In this document: positions 6,189 to 12,015 of the stretch, one piece after another
How the letters are laid out: every line of letters starts with the position of its first letter
Numbering within the stretch: the stretch's first letter is position 1
Assembly (NCBI GenBank): GCA_035519355.1
Contig: DATIWM010000258.1
Span: forward strand, 1-12,015
Origin: DAOMFB01 sp035519355
Lineage (GTDB): Bacteria > Acidobacteriota > Thermoanaerobaculia > UBA5066
Length of the DNA stretch: 12,015 nt
Reading direction: 5' to 3'
Notes under the pieces: model-generated
What the model was told of the DNA's origin: nothing
Seen by the model: only the letters and a program-made list of their open reading frames with translations
The model's database searches: none
Translations under genes and position numbers: made by a program

Positions 6189-7264
6189 GCGCCCGGCCCG
6201 ATCTGGCGCGCCTGTCCGACGAGGAACTCGACGTCCTTCTCTCGCGCTCGCTCGACGGCGACCTCTCCCCCGAGGAGGAACGGGAGCTCTCCGCGTTCCT
6301 CGCGTCCGACCCGCGCGCGGCCCGCCGCCGGGAGGAGCTGGCCGGACTGGTCGCGCGGCTGAACGCCCTGCCGGCGCCCGCGGCGCCTCTCGGAATGACG
6401 GCCCGCGTCAATGCCCGCGCCGCCGACCACGCGAAGGGGTTCGGGGCGATCTGGCACCGCCTCGGCATCTTTCCCCCTCCGGCCATGGTGCGCGGCATCG
6501 CGGCGCTCTTCGTGATCGTCCTGATCGGGATGAACGTCCTCCGGAGCCAGAGCGTCCGACAGAAGCTGGCCGAGGAGGCGCCCACCCCGGCTCCGGCCGA
6601 CGACCGCGTCGCCATCTTCTTCGACGAGAAAAAACCGGCCGCACCTGTTCCCGCTGCCGCAGCGCCGGCGCCGGCGCCGAAGAGTGCCGCGAGAGAATCG
6701 CAGACCACGCAGGTCACGCAGAACGCCGAGGCAAAGAGGGATGCCCCGGCCCGCCTTCGAAGCGAGGCGGCGCCGGCCGGGGCCCCGGCCGAGCAGGCTG
6801 CCACCGGCGGGAAGGGAGAGAGGGGGGCGGCGGCGGCGCTCGAGGCGGACGCCTCGCGGAAGGACTCGTCGGCCGCGAAGGACGCCCTCGTGGCCCGTCC
6901 GGAAGCCGCCGGGAGCGTGGAAGGTTTCGCGAACGAGGCCGCCCTCCAGAAGAAGATGAAGGCTCAGGCGGCTCCTCCCGCGCCCGCCCTCGCGGCCGCG
7001 GGCGCCCCGATCTCGTGGGACGTGGCGGTTCTCGGGCCGCCGGCGCGCTCCTGGGCCCTCCGGCGGTTCGCGGCGCCGCCCCCCGCCCGCGCCGGAATCT
7101 CCGCCTCCTACCGGCTGACGCTCGACGAGGAGGGAAAGGTCGTGGCGGCGAAGGCGCTCGAAGGGACGACGCCCGAGACGGATGCCCTCGTCCGTTCGCT
7201 CGTCTTCACCTCCCTCGGGCCGCACCCGCCCGCCGAGATCGAGGTCACCGTCCGGACGCGCTGA
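6185..7264 (+). CDS. Membrane anti-sigma factor with periplasmic TonB-C-like domain
   Basis: A 359-residue protein translationally coupled to the ECF sigma gene. The cytoplasmic N-terminus (1-70) has the anti-sigma look: LSDEELDVLLSRSLDGDLSP followed by EEERELSAFLASDPRAARRR and a Leu-rich helix. It contains no Cys, so it lacks the HxxxCxxC zinc motif of ZAS-type anti-sigmas. One membrane helix lies at about 102-119 (MVRGIAALFVIVLIGMNVL). A long Ala/Pro/Lys-rich linker (about 131-275) crosses the periplasm and is likely disordered. The last 55 residues (SASYRLTLDEEGKVVAAKAL onward, ending IEVTVRTR) resemble a TonB C-terminal-type beta-alpha-beta domain. The family role is sequestering the partner sigma until an envelope signal releases it. 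The C-terminal domain could be the signal-sensing or protein-docking part; that is inference. The gene ends 3 bp from the convergent glycosyltransferase gene. Confidence 0.82.
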   Translation: MSARPDLARLSDEELDVLLSRSLDGDLSPEEERELSAFLASDPRAARRREELAGLVARLNALPAPAAPLGMTARVNARAADHAKGFGAIWHRLGIFPPPAMVRGIAALFVIVLIGMNVLRSQSVRQKLAEEAPTPAPADDRVAIFFDEKKPAAPVPAAAAPAPAPKSAARESQTTQVTQNAEAKRDAPARLRSEAAPAGAPAEQAATGGKGERGAAAALEADASRKDSSAAKDALVARPEAAGSVEGFANEAALQKKMKAQAAPPAPALAAAGAPISWDVAVLGPPARSWALRRFAAPPPARAGISASYRLTLDEEGKVVAAKALEGTTPETDALVRSLVFTSLGPHPPAEIEVTVRTR

Positions 7265-7273
7265 GCCTCAGCG
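7259..7273. repeat. Perfect 15-bp palindrome spanning two convergent stop codons
   Basis: CGCTGAG, one central C, then CTCAGCG. The plus-strand TGA of the anti-sigma gene (7262-7264) and the minus-strand TGA of the glycosyltransferase gene (7268-7270) sit in opposite arms. In RNA it can form a short GC hairpin on either transcript. No U-tract follows on either strand, so intrinsic termination is uncertain. Confidence 0.5.
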
Positions 7274-9442
7274 GGGGCGGAGGGGGTCGAGCAGCGCCCG
7301 GGCCTCCGACTCTCGTCCCGCCTCGCGGGCCGCCGCAAGAAGCGCTTCGGCGGCGAGGGCCGACTCCGGGTGGCGGCGGAGAAGTTCCGAGAGGGTGGCG
7401 AAAGCCGCGTCCGGGTTTCCTTCGAGCCGCTGCCGCCGCGCGACGAGGAGGACGAGGGGCGGGGCCTCGTCGCCCACGAGCGGGCGCGCCCTCTCGATCG
7501 ACTCGCGGAGCGTCGGAAGATCGGCCGCCGTCCCGGAGAGCGTCCCGAGGAAGAGCCAGACGTCGGCTCGCTCCGGCGCGAGCGCGGCGCCCCGCCGTGC
7601 GGCCGCGACGGCCTCCGCGAGCCGGCCCTCGGCGGCCCGCGCCTTCGCGAGAAGCAGGAGGGGATCGGCTTCCGACGGCGCGGCCGAGGCCGCAAGAGCA
7701 AGCTCCGACGCGGCGGCCGCGAAGTCTCCCCGATCCAGCAGGAGCTCGCCGAGCCGGAACCGGGCCGGAAAGAAGAGCGGTGAGATCGAGGCGGCCTTGC
7801 GGTAAGCCGAGAGAGCGCCGGGCTCGTCGCCGAGGGCCTCCGCCGCCTGCCCGAAGGAGAGGTGCGCGGTCCGCGAGTCGGGGTCGAGGGCGAGGGACTT
7901 CGACAGGAGCTCCCGCGCCTCGGCCGCCCGTCCTTCCTTCAGCCGGAGCTGCGCCAGAAGCTCCCACGGGAGACCGGAGCGCGGATCGGCCTCCATGGCC
8001 TTCCGGAGGACTTCTTCCGCCTCACGCGGCCGATTCGTCTCGATGAGGGAGCTGCCCGTGAGGGCGAGCTCTTCCGCGAAGAGGTGCGAGGGAGCGTGCG
8101 TCCGGAGGTGCGCCGCGCCGAGGGCCGCCGCGGCGAGGAACGCCGGCCTCGCGAAGTCGCGCCACCGGTCCTCCAGGGCCGCGCTGAGGAGCGCGGCCGC
8201 TCCGAGGCCGGCGAAGAGGGCGAGGAACGGGTCGACCGGGATCCGGTAGCGGAGGCCGGCCAGCGCGACGAGGGGCGGGACCGCGCCGGCGGCGAGGAAC
8301 ACCGCCGGAAGAAGGGGAAGCGAGCGGTCCCGGTGGAGGCCCGGGAGGCCGGCGACGGCCAGGGCGGCGAGGAGCCCGAACCCGGGAAGGAGACGGAGGA
8401 GGAGAGACCCGGCGCGGAAGAAGGCGAAGCTGTGGTTGTCGCGGGGCTCTTCCGCCTGCGTCAGCCAGACCGCCTTGCTGAGTAGAACGCGCAGCTGGCC
8501 GGCCGGGTCGGCCGCCGCGCGGGCGAGCGCCCTTCCGGCGAAATACCGCTCCTCGCCTCCGGGCGTCACGCCGCTCCGGTACGGCTCGGCGGCGAGGCGG
8601 TCCCATGCTCCGTTCGGCCGCGCGTTCTGGACGCCGCCCCCCGCCGGGTCGTTTCCGATCCAGACGTTGATCGCGCCGAAGGACCGGACGAAGACGAAGT
8701 GCCCCGACGCCCGCGACGAGAGGACGACGGCCGGAACGAGAACGGCCGAGGCGGCGAGGACGAGAGCGCCGGCCGAAAGAAGCCGCTTCGGCCGGTCGCG
8801 GAGAAAGAGGATCGCGGTGGCCGCCCCGAGGACGTAGAGAAGCGCCGTGGGTCGCGACGCCGAGGCCAGGCCGAGCAGAAGCCCCGCGACCGCCGCCGGG
8901 AGCGGAGTGGGGCGGCTCTCGAGGATGAACAGGGAGGCGACGAGAAGGAAGAGCAGCAGCCCCTCCTCCCAGAGCGCGACGTCCACGAGGGCGACCGGCC
9001 CGCACACCGCGAGGAGGATCCCGGCGAGAATTCCCGCCCTGCGACCGAAGAGTCGCGCCCCGAGCAGAGTCACGAGGATCACCGTCGCCCCGCCCAGGGC
9101 CGCTTGCGCGGCGCGGACGGCGAAAAGCGAGCCGCCGAAGAGCCGCAGCAGCCCGGCGAGAAAGAGCGGGTAGGTCGGCCCATGCGTCGGGGGCGAGGGC
9201 CAGCGGAAGTCGCCGCCCGCGAGAGCGGTCGCCCAGACGAGATTCTCCCGGGCGTCGAGCTGCGGGCTCGCCCAGAGGACGACCGCCGAGAGGTCGCCCG
9301 AGACGATCAGCCTCACGGCGAGGGCCAGGAGGAAGACCCCGGCGGGCGCGGCCGCTCCCGGCCGCCCAGAGGGTCCGCGCCCGCTCCCCGGCCCTTCCGG
9401 AGGGGGATTCGTGTCGGCGGCGCCCTTCGCCAAACGACTCAT
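7268..9442 (-). CDS. GT39/PMT-like membrane glycosyltransferase fused to C-terminal TPR repeats
   Basis: A 724-residue protein from ATG 9442-9440. Residues 34-443 contain about nine to eleven hydrophobic segments typical of GT-C enzymes. After the first helix comes the luminal/periplasmic loop ASPQLDARENLVWA (D63, E66) with GGDFRWPSPPTHGPTYPLFL, the acidic-pair and Pro-Tyr-Pro pattern of PMT/ArnT-like transferases that use polyprenyl-phosphate sugars. Further family-like segments are ALWEEGLLLFLL and GLRYRIPVDPF (397-405). Residues about 455-720 are at least six degenerate TPRs (LPWELLAQLRLKEGRAAEAR, then YRKAASISPLFFPARFRLGE), likely facing the periplasm as a protein-docking surface. It is plausibly involved in surface glycan or protein glycosylation; donor and acceptor are unknown. 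The frame continues 74 codons upstream of this ATG, but those residues are polar shadow of the divergent gene. No Shine-Dalgarno precedes the start. Confidence 0.85.
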   Translation of the reverse strand: MSRLAKGAADTNPPPEGPGSGRGPSGRPGAAAPAGVFLLALAVRLIVSGDLSAVVLWASPQLDARENLVWATALAGGDFRWPSPPTHGPTYPLFLAGLLRLFGGSLFAVRAAQAALGGATVILVTLLGARLFGRRAGILAGILLAVCGPVALVDVALWEEGLLLFLLVASLFILESRPTPLPAAVAGLLLGLASASRPTALLYVLGAATAILFLRDRPKRLLSAGALVLAASAVLVPAVVLSSRASGHFVFVRSFGAINVWIGNDPAGGGVQNARPNGAWDRLAAEPYRSGVTPGGEERYFAGRALARAAADPAGQLRVLLSKAVWLTQAEEPRDNHSFAFFRAGSLLLRLLPGFGLLAALAVAGLPGLHRDRSLPLLPAVFLAAGAVPPLVALAGLRYRIPVDPFLALFAGLGAAALLSAALEDRWRDFARPAFLAAAALGAAHLRTHAPSHLFAEELALTGSSLIETNRPREAEEVLRKAMEADPRSGLPWELLAQLRLKEGRAAEARELLSKSLALDPDSRTAHLSFGQAAEALGDEPGALSAYRKAASISPLFFPARFRLGELLLDRGDFAAAASELALAASAAPSEADPLLLLAKARAAEGRLAEAVAAARRGAALAPERADVWLFLGTLSGTAADLPTLRESIERARPLVGDEAPPLVLLVARRQRLEGNPDAAFATLSELLRRHPESALAAEALLAAAREAGRESEARALLDPLRPR

Positions 9443-9449
9443 CCTGTGG

Positions 9450-9455
9450 ATCTTA
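9450..9455 (-). promoter_or_regulatory. Possible -10 hexamer (TAAGAT) of the glycosyltransferase gene
   Basis: TAAGAT on the minus strand matches TATAAT at 4 of 6 positions and ends 7 nt before the ATG at 9442, which would give a leaderless or nearly leaderless mRNA. The -35 region 17 nt upstream (TTCCCT) is poor. Confidence 0.35.
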
Positions 9456-9527
9456 TGGTCTTCCGAGATTTCAGGGAATTCGGCTTTTCCCTCCGGCAAA
9501 ATACGCCCCTCCCCTGGGGTGGGGCCG

Positions 9528-9962
9528 ATGAAGAGGTCACTCAAGCAGCGCGAGTCCGAGCGGGTGAGGCGGGCGCTCGAGTACGTCAAGAGGCGGCTCA
9601 AGCTCGATCTCGAGCTGGTGGTCTCTCCGGCCCCCGAAGGGGAGCACGCCGGGCTCCTCGACATCGAGCGCTCCTACCGGGGGACGGAGGACCGGAAGGT
9701 CTGGCTCATCACCTTCGACGCGGAGGTCGTCGCCCGCGAATCCACGTCGGCCCTCCGGCGGCACGCCTTTCACGAAGTCCTTCACGCCCTGACCTGGCCC
9801 CTCTTCGACGAGATCGAGGCGTGCATCCGGCGGGTTCCCGACGCCGCCGTCCGGCGCGAGCTGACGGAGCGCTCCATCGACGCCCGGGAAAACGTCGTCT
9901 ACGAGCTGGAGCGGAAGATCGGCCCTCTCGCCTTTCCGCACCTCCCCTGGACGGACCCGTGA
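9528..9962 (+). CDS. Putative small zinc metallopeptidase (HExxH)
   Basis: A 144-residue soluble protein from ATG 9528. The N-terminus is basic and helical (MKRSLKQRESERVRRALEYV). Strands follow (LDLELVV, KVWLITFD), then the metalloprotease helix RRHAFHEVLHALTWPL with H82-E-V-L-H86. A later acidic helix, SIDARENVVYELERKIG, offers E121 or E127 as the third zinc ligand, so it could be a gluzincin-type site. There is no signal peptide. The size and order (short basic helix, sheet, HExxH helix, ligand helix) resemble small HExxH proteins seen in phages and bacterial genomes, and more loosely ImmA/IrrE-type proteases. No repressor or toxin gene lies beside it, and no substrate can be proposed. The frame is open to 9411, but the added residues overlap the divergent gene's start region and look non-coding. 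The gene ends 33 bp before a tRNA. Confidence 0.7.
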   Translation: MKRSLKQRESERVRRALEYVKRRLKLDLELVVSPAPEGEHAGLLDIERSYRGTEDRKVWLITFDAEVVARESTSALRRHAFHEVLHALTWPLFDEIEACIRRVPDAAVRRELTERSIDARENVVYELERKIGPLAFPHLPWTDP

Positions 9963-9977
9963 GGCTTCGCTTATATT
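9948..9977 (+). promoter_or_regulatory. Candidate sigma-70 promoter of the tRNA-Thr gene
   Basis: TGGACG (9948-9953, 4 of 6 to TTGACA), an 18-nt spacer and TATATT (9972-9977, 5 of 6 to TATAAT). The predicted start is about 9984-9986, roughly 10 nt before the tRNA. The -35 overlaps the last codons of the metallopeptidase gene. TATATT stands out as one of the few A/T-only hexamers here. Confidence 0.55.
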
Positions 9978-9995
9978 CCGCGTCCCTTCGGTCGA

Positions 9996-10071
<76 letters not shown>

Positions 10072-10157
10072 GTCTTCGGTCTTTCCTGCTGTGTCCCTCA
10101 GGCCCGTCGCACCCCGGCGTGACCCTTCTGTGCATTCGGAAGGTATTCTTTCGTCGC

Positions 10158-10162
10158 GGAGG
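10158..10162 (+). promoter_or_regulatory. Ribosome binding site deciding the FabG-like start
   Basis: GGAGG lies 5 nt before the ATG at 10168. The upstream in-frame GTG at 10162 overlaps this site, so the ATG is the better start. Confidence 0.7.
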
Positions 10163-10167
10163 TGGGA

Positions 10168-10875
10168 ATGGGGCGGCTGTCGGGCAAGGTCGCGGTCGTC
10201 ACGGGGGGAGGGAGCGGGATCGGCCTCGCGACGGCGCAGCGGTTCCTCACCGAGGGGGCCGTCGTGGAGGTCTGGGACCTCAGGCCCGGCGAGAGCGTGC
10301 GCGGGGCCGTCGTGGACGTGAGGAACGCCGCGGCCGTCCGGTCCGCCGCCGAGCGGCTCGCGGCCGAGACGGGGAAGATCGACATCCTGATCAATGGCGC
10401 GGGCGTGACGGCGGGATATCTCGATGCGCTCACCCTTCCGGAGAACGTCTGGCGGATCATCCTGGAGACGAATCTCACGGGAGCGCTGAACGCGGTCCAG
10501 GCCGTCGTCCCCGGCATGAAGGAGAGAAGATTCGGGCGGATCGTGAACGTCACGTCCGTCCTCGACCGGTACGGCTTCCCGGGTCAGTCGGCCTACGTGG
10601 CGTCCAAGGCGGCGCTCGCCGGACTCACGCGGGTCTGGGCGCGCGAGTTCGGCCCGTTCGGCATCACGGTGAACGCCGTGAGCCCCGGCTACATCGACAC
10701 GCCGATGAACGTGCAGAACGGTCCCGAATTCGTCCAGCGCGCCGTGGCGAGAACCCCCCTCGGGCGGATCGGGACCGTGGAGGACGTGACGGGGGCCTTC
10801 GTCTTCCTCGCCTCGGACGAGGCGGGCTTCGTCACCGGCGCCGTCCTGCCGGTGGACGGCGGCCTGATCCCCTGA
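10168..10875 (+). CDS. Short-chain dehydrogenase/reductase, FabG-like
   Basis: A 235-residue classical SDR. The cofactor loop is TGGGSGIG (12-19), followed by D37 at the end of strand 2 (VVEVWDLRP); an acidic residue there usually favours NAD(H) over NADP(H). The VVDV segment gives D50, and NGAG (76-79) is a mild variant of the usual NNAG. The catalytic tetrad is N102, S130, Y143 and K147 (SAYVASKAALAGL). NAVSPGYIDTPM (169-180) and the C-terminal VTGAVLPVDGG complete the family pattern. It should oxidise or reduce a hydroxy/keto group in the cytoplasm. 3-oxoacyl-ACP reductase is the closest well-known activity, but the NAD preference and single-gene context make a sugar or alcohol dehydrogenase equally possible. 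The gene stands alone on the plus strand, downstream of a tRNA and convergent with the methyltransferase gene. Confidence 0.93.
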   Translation: MGRLSGKVAVVTGGGSGIGLATAQRFLTEGAVVEVWDLRPGESVRGAVVDVRNAAAVRSAAERLAAETGKIDILINGAGVTAGYLDALTLPENVWRIILETNLTGALNAVQAVVPGMKERRFGRIVNVTSVLDRYGFPGQSAYVASKAALAGLTRVWAREFGPFGITVNAVSPGYIDTPMNVQNGPEFVQRAVARTPLGRIGTVEDVTGAFVFLASDEAGFVTGAVLPVDGGLIP

Positions 10876-10887
10876 CCGGCGCTCAGG
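10871..10887. repeat. Inverted repeat spanning two convergent stop codons
   Basis: CCTGA (10871-10875) and TCAGG (10883-10887) with a 7-nt loop. It contains the plus-strand TGA of the dehydrogenase and the minus-strand TGA of the methyltransferase. Three of the five pairs follow automatically because both genes end in TGA, so support for a real hairpin is slight. Confidence 0.25.
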
Positions 10888-11761
10888 AGGAGGAGGAGGA
10901 GGTCTTTCCCGCCTCGAGCGCCTCGCGCACCGTGAAGTTCTTCCCCGGAAGCTCCACGTCGAGGTTCGGCGACGGGGGGCGGCCCACGCGGAAGTCGAGG
11001 AGGTAGTAAGCCCGTCCGAAGACCCATCTCACGCAGACATCCTCGGCTTCCTCCGGCAGGTCGTTCAGCGGAACGTCGCCCTGGAAGAGCCCGCCGAACT
11101 TCGAGAGGAGCTGGCCGTAGGGCGACTTCCGGAGCCAGGGAGCGAGTCCCTCGTCGCCGGCCACGACCTTGCCGCCTGGCTTGACGACGCGCGCCATCTC
11201 GGAGAGCGCGCGGGGGATGTCGGGAAAGCGGTTCAGGGTTCCGATGTGCAACAGGGCGTCGAAGCCGGCGTCCGCGAAGGGGAGATAGCTTCCGTTCGCG
11301 GTGAGGAGCTCGACGTTTCGGCCGCCGGCATCGAGCCGCCGGCGGGCGGCCGAGATCATCTCGGGGGAGATGTCGAGCGCGAAGAGAAGACCTCCGGGCG
11401 CGATCCGCGGGAGAACGTACGGGAAGTTCGAGGCGGGGCCGCACGCCACCTCCAGGATGCGGTCTCCCGGCCGGGCCTCGAGGAGATCCGCCGCCAGCGT
11501 CCGGACGCTCCGCTCGTCGTCGACCAGCAGCCGGGCCTCGAAGGAGATCAGCTCCTCGTAGGTCTCGGCGTTCTCCTTCAGGTACTCCTGGCTCGGCGGG
11601 TGAACGAGGGCGGGCACGCCCTGCTCGACGGGGTAGGACGCCCCGCAGCCGCAGGAGAGGACGCCGGTTTCAACTTCGTCCCCGGTCCCCTTCCGCGTCT
11701 CCAGCGTCAGCGGCCCGCGGCAGGCGGGGCAGCGGTAGACATCGAGGGCCGATTCACGCAT
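10883..11761 (-). CDS. SAM-dependent methyltransferase with N-terminal zinc ribbon
   Basis: A 292-residue protein from ATG 11761-11759, with GGGAGG 6 nt upstream. Residues 8-53 form a small zinc ribbon like Trm112/YcaR: C11-P-A-C14, then C37-G-C39 followed by ASYPVEQGVPAL. The class I methyltransferase core begins near residue 85. Motif I is ILEVACGPASN (102-112), the acidic end of strand 2 is D130 (ALDISPEM), PFADAGFDALLHIG (161-174) contains the strand 4 region, and VVKPGGKVV (192-200) is the post-motif step. The zinc-ribbon/methyltransferase arrangement is known in RlmA-type rRNA and UbiE-like small-molecule methyltransferases; the substrate here is not readable. The C-terminus ends in five serines from a TCC repeat. 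It lies 40 bp downstream of a short-chain dehydrogenase gene on the same strand, and the pair may act on one metabolite. Confidence 0.88.
   Translation of the reverse strand: MRESALDVYRCPACRGPLTLETRKGTGDEVETGVLSCGCGASYPVEQGVPALVHPPSQEYLKENAETYEELISFEARLLVDDERSVRTLAADLLEARPGDRILEVACGPASNFPYVLPRIAPGGLLFALDISPEMISAARRRLDAGGRNVELLTANGSYLPFADAGFDALLHIGTLNRFPDIPRALSEMARVVKPGGKVVAGDEGLAPWLRKSPYGQLLSKFGGLFQGDVPLNDLPEEAEDVCVRWVFGRAYYLLDFRVGRPPSPNLDVELPGKNFTVREALEAGKTSSSSS
10885..10902. repeat. (AGG)6 triplet microsatellite at the methyltransferase 3' end
   Basis: Six perfect AGG units. Read on the minus strand they give five TCC serine codons and part of the stop. Unit gain or loss would change only tail length, because the repeat is in frame. 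Confidence 0.8.
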
Positions 11762-11767
11762 GCGACG

Positions 11768-11773
11768 CCTCCC
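11768..11773 (-). promoter_or_regulatory. Ribosome binding site of the methyltransferase gene
   Basis: GGGAGG on the minus strand, 6 nt before the ATG at 11761. It sits in the 40-bp gap after the upstream dehydrogenase gene. Confidence 0.65.
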
Positions 11774-11801
11774 GTCCTTTGCCCGCGAGTCTACGTGGGA
11801 C

Positions 11802-12015
11802 TCATTTTTCGCCGCGGGCGAGCCGGTCGAACAGGCCGTCTGGAAGGCCTTTGACGACCTGGGCCAGCGTCCGGAGCTGCCACGGAAAGGAACAGACCCT
11901 GTCCCCGCGGAGGATGGCCCGGCCGATCCGGCCGGCGGCGTCGTCGGTCTCGAGCAGGAAGGGCATCCGGTCTTCGCGGCCGCCGGCGGTGAGCTCGCTC
12001 TTCACGTACCCCGCG
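11802..12015 (-). CDS. Short-chain dehydrogenase, C-terminal fragment (5' part outside the window)
   Basis: Only the last 70 or so codons are present; the frame runs off the right edge without a start, and the GTG at 12005 is internal. The visible sequence opens AGYVKSELTAGG, the typical post-catalytic loop of classical SDRs (PGxxxTxxT). It continues with MPFLLETDDAAGRIGRAILR and then VCSFPWQLRTLAQVVKGLPD. The F-P-W and LPxxLxD segments are typical of a membrane-associated SDR subgroup. The cofactor loop and YxxxK site lie outside the window, so the reaction cannot be stated. It precedes the methyltransferase gene by 40 bp on the same strand, suggesting co-transcription. Confidence 0.82.
   Translation of the reverse strand, partial: AGYVKSELTAGGREDRMPFLLETDDAAGRIGRAILRGDRVCSFPWQLRTLAQVVKGLPDGLFDRLARGEK

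Overview
This is a 12 kb stretch of visibly high-GC, densely packed bacterial chromosome. Third codon positions are strongly G/C, GTG and TTG starts are used, and almost all space is coding. The gene content is free-living heterotroph housekeeping and regulation, with no plasmid, phage or transposon signature. The N-terminus of the truncated left-edge AAA+ ATPase, the sigma-54 two-component pair and the glycosyltransferase-TPR fusion resemble what is common in Acidobacteriota and similar deep-branching high-GC groups. That assignment is an inference from the sequence and was not tested.

Left block (1-4736), all on the minus strand, reads as one transcription unit from right to left: a LysE/RhtB-type exporter, a membrane histidine kinase (coupled to it by an ATGA overlap), an NtrC-class sigma-54 response regulator, a small secreted protein, a thioredoxin-fold redoxin (TTGA overlap), and the 5' end of a MoxR/ChlI-like AAA+ ATPase that runs off the window. 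The kinase and regulator are an evident cognate pair.

Centre (4796-7264), plus strand: a secreted protein with a possible TIG-like domain and a Pro-Thr tail, whose promoter would give a leaderless mRNA. It is followed by an ECF sigma factor and its overlapping membrane anti-sigma factor. A textbook-like ECF promoter (GGAACTT, 16-nt spacer, GTCGAA) lies just upstream of the sigma gene, which suggests positive autoregulation. The anti-sigma factor has no zinc-binding motif and carries a periplasmic TonB-C-like domain.

Right block (7268-12015): a minus-strand GT39-like membrane glycosyltransferase fused to TPR repeats, converging on the anti-sigma gene with both stop codons inside a perfect palindrome; a plus-strand HExxH putative metallopeptidase; a tRNA-Thr(CGT) with encoded CCA; a FabG-like short-chain dehydrogenase; and, converging on it, a minus-strand zinc-ribbon/SAM methyltransferase preceded by the 3' end of a second short-chain dehydrogenase.

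I see no defence island, CRISPR array, insertion sequence or biosynthetic cluster. The most interesting material is regulatory: the autoregulated ECF module with an unusual anti-sigma architecture, the sigma-54 two-component operon around an exporter, and three genes with a -10-like hexamer at the leaderless distance from the start codon.
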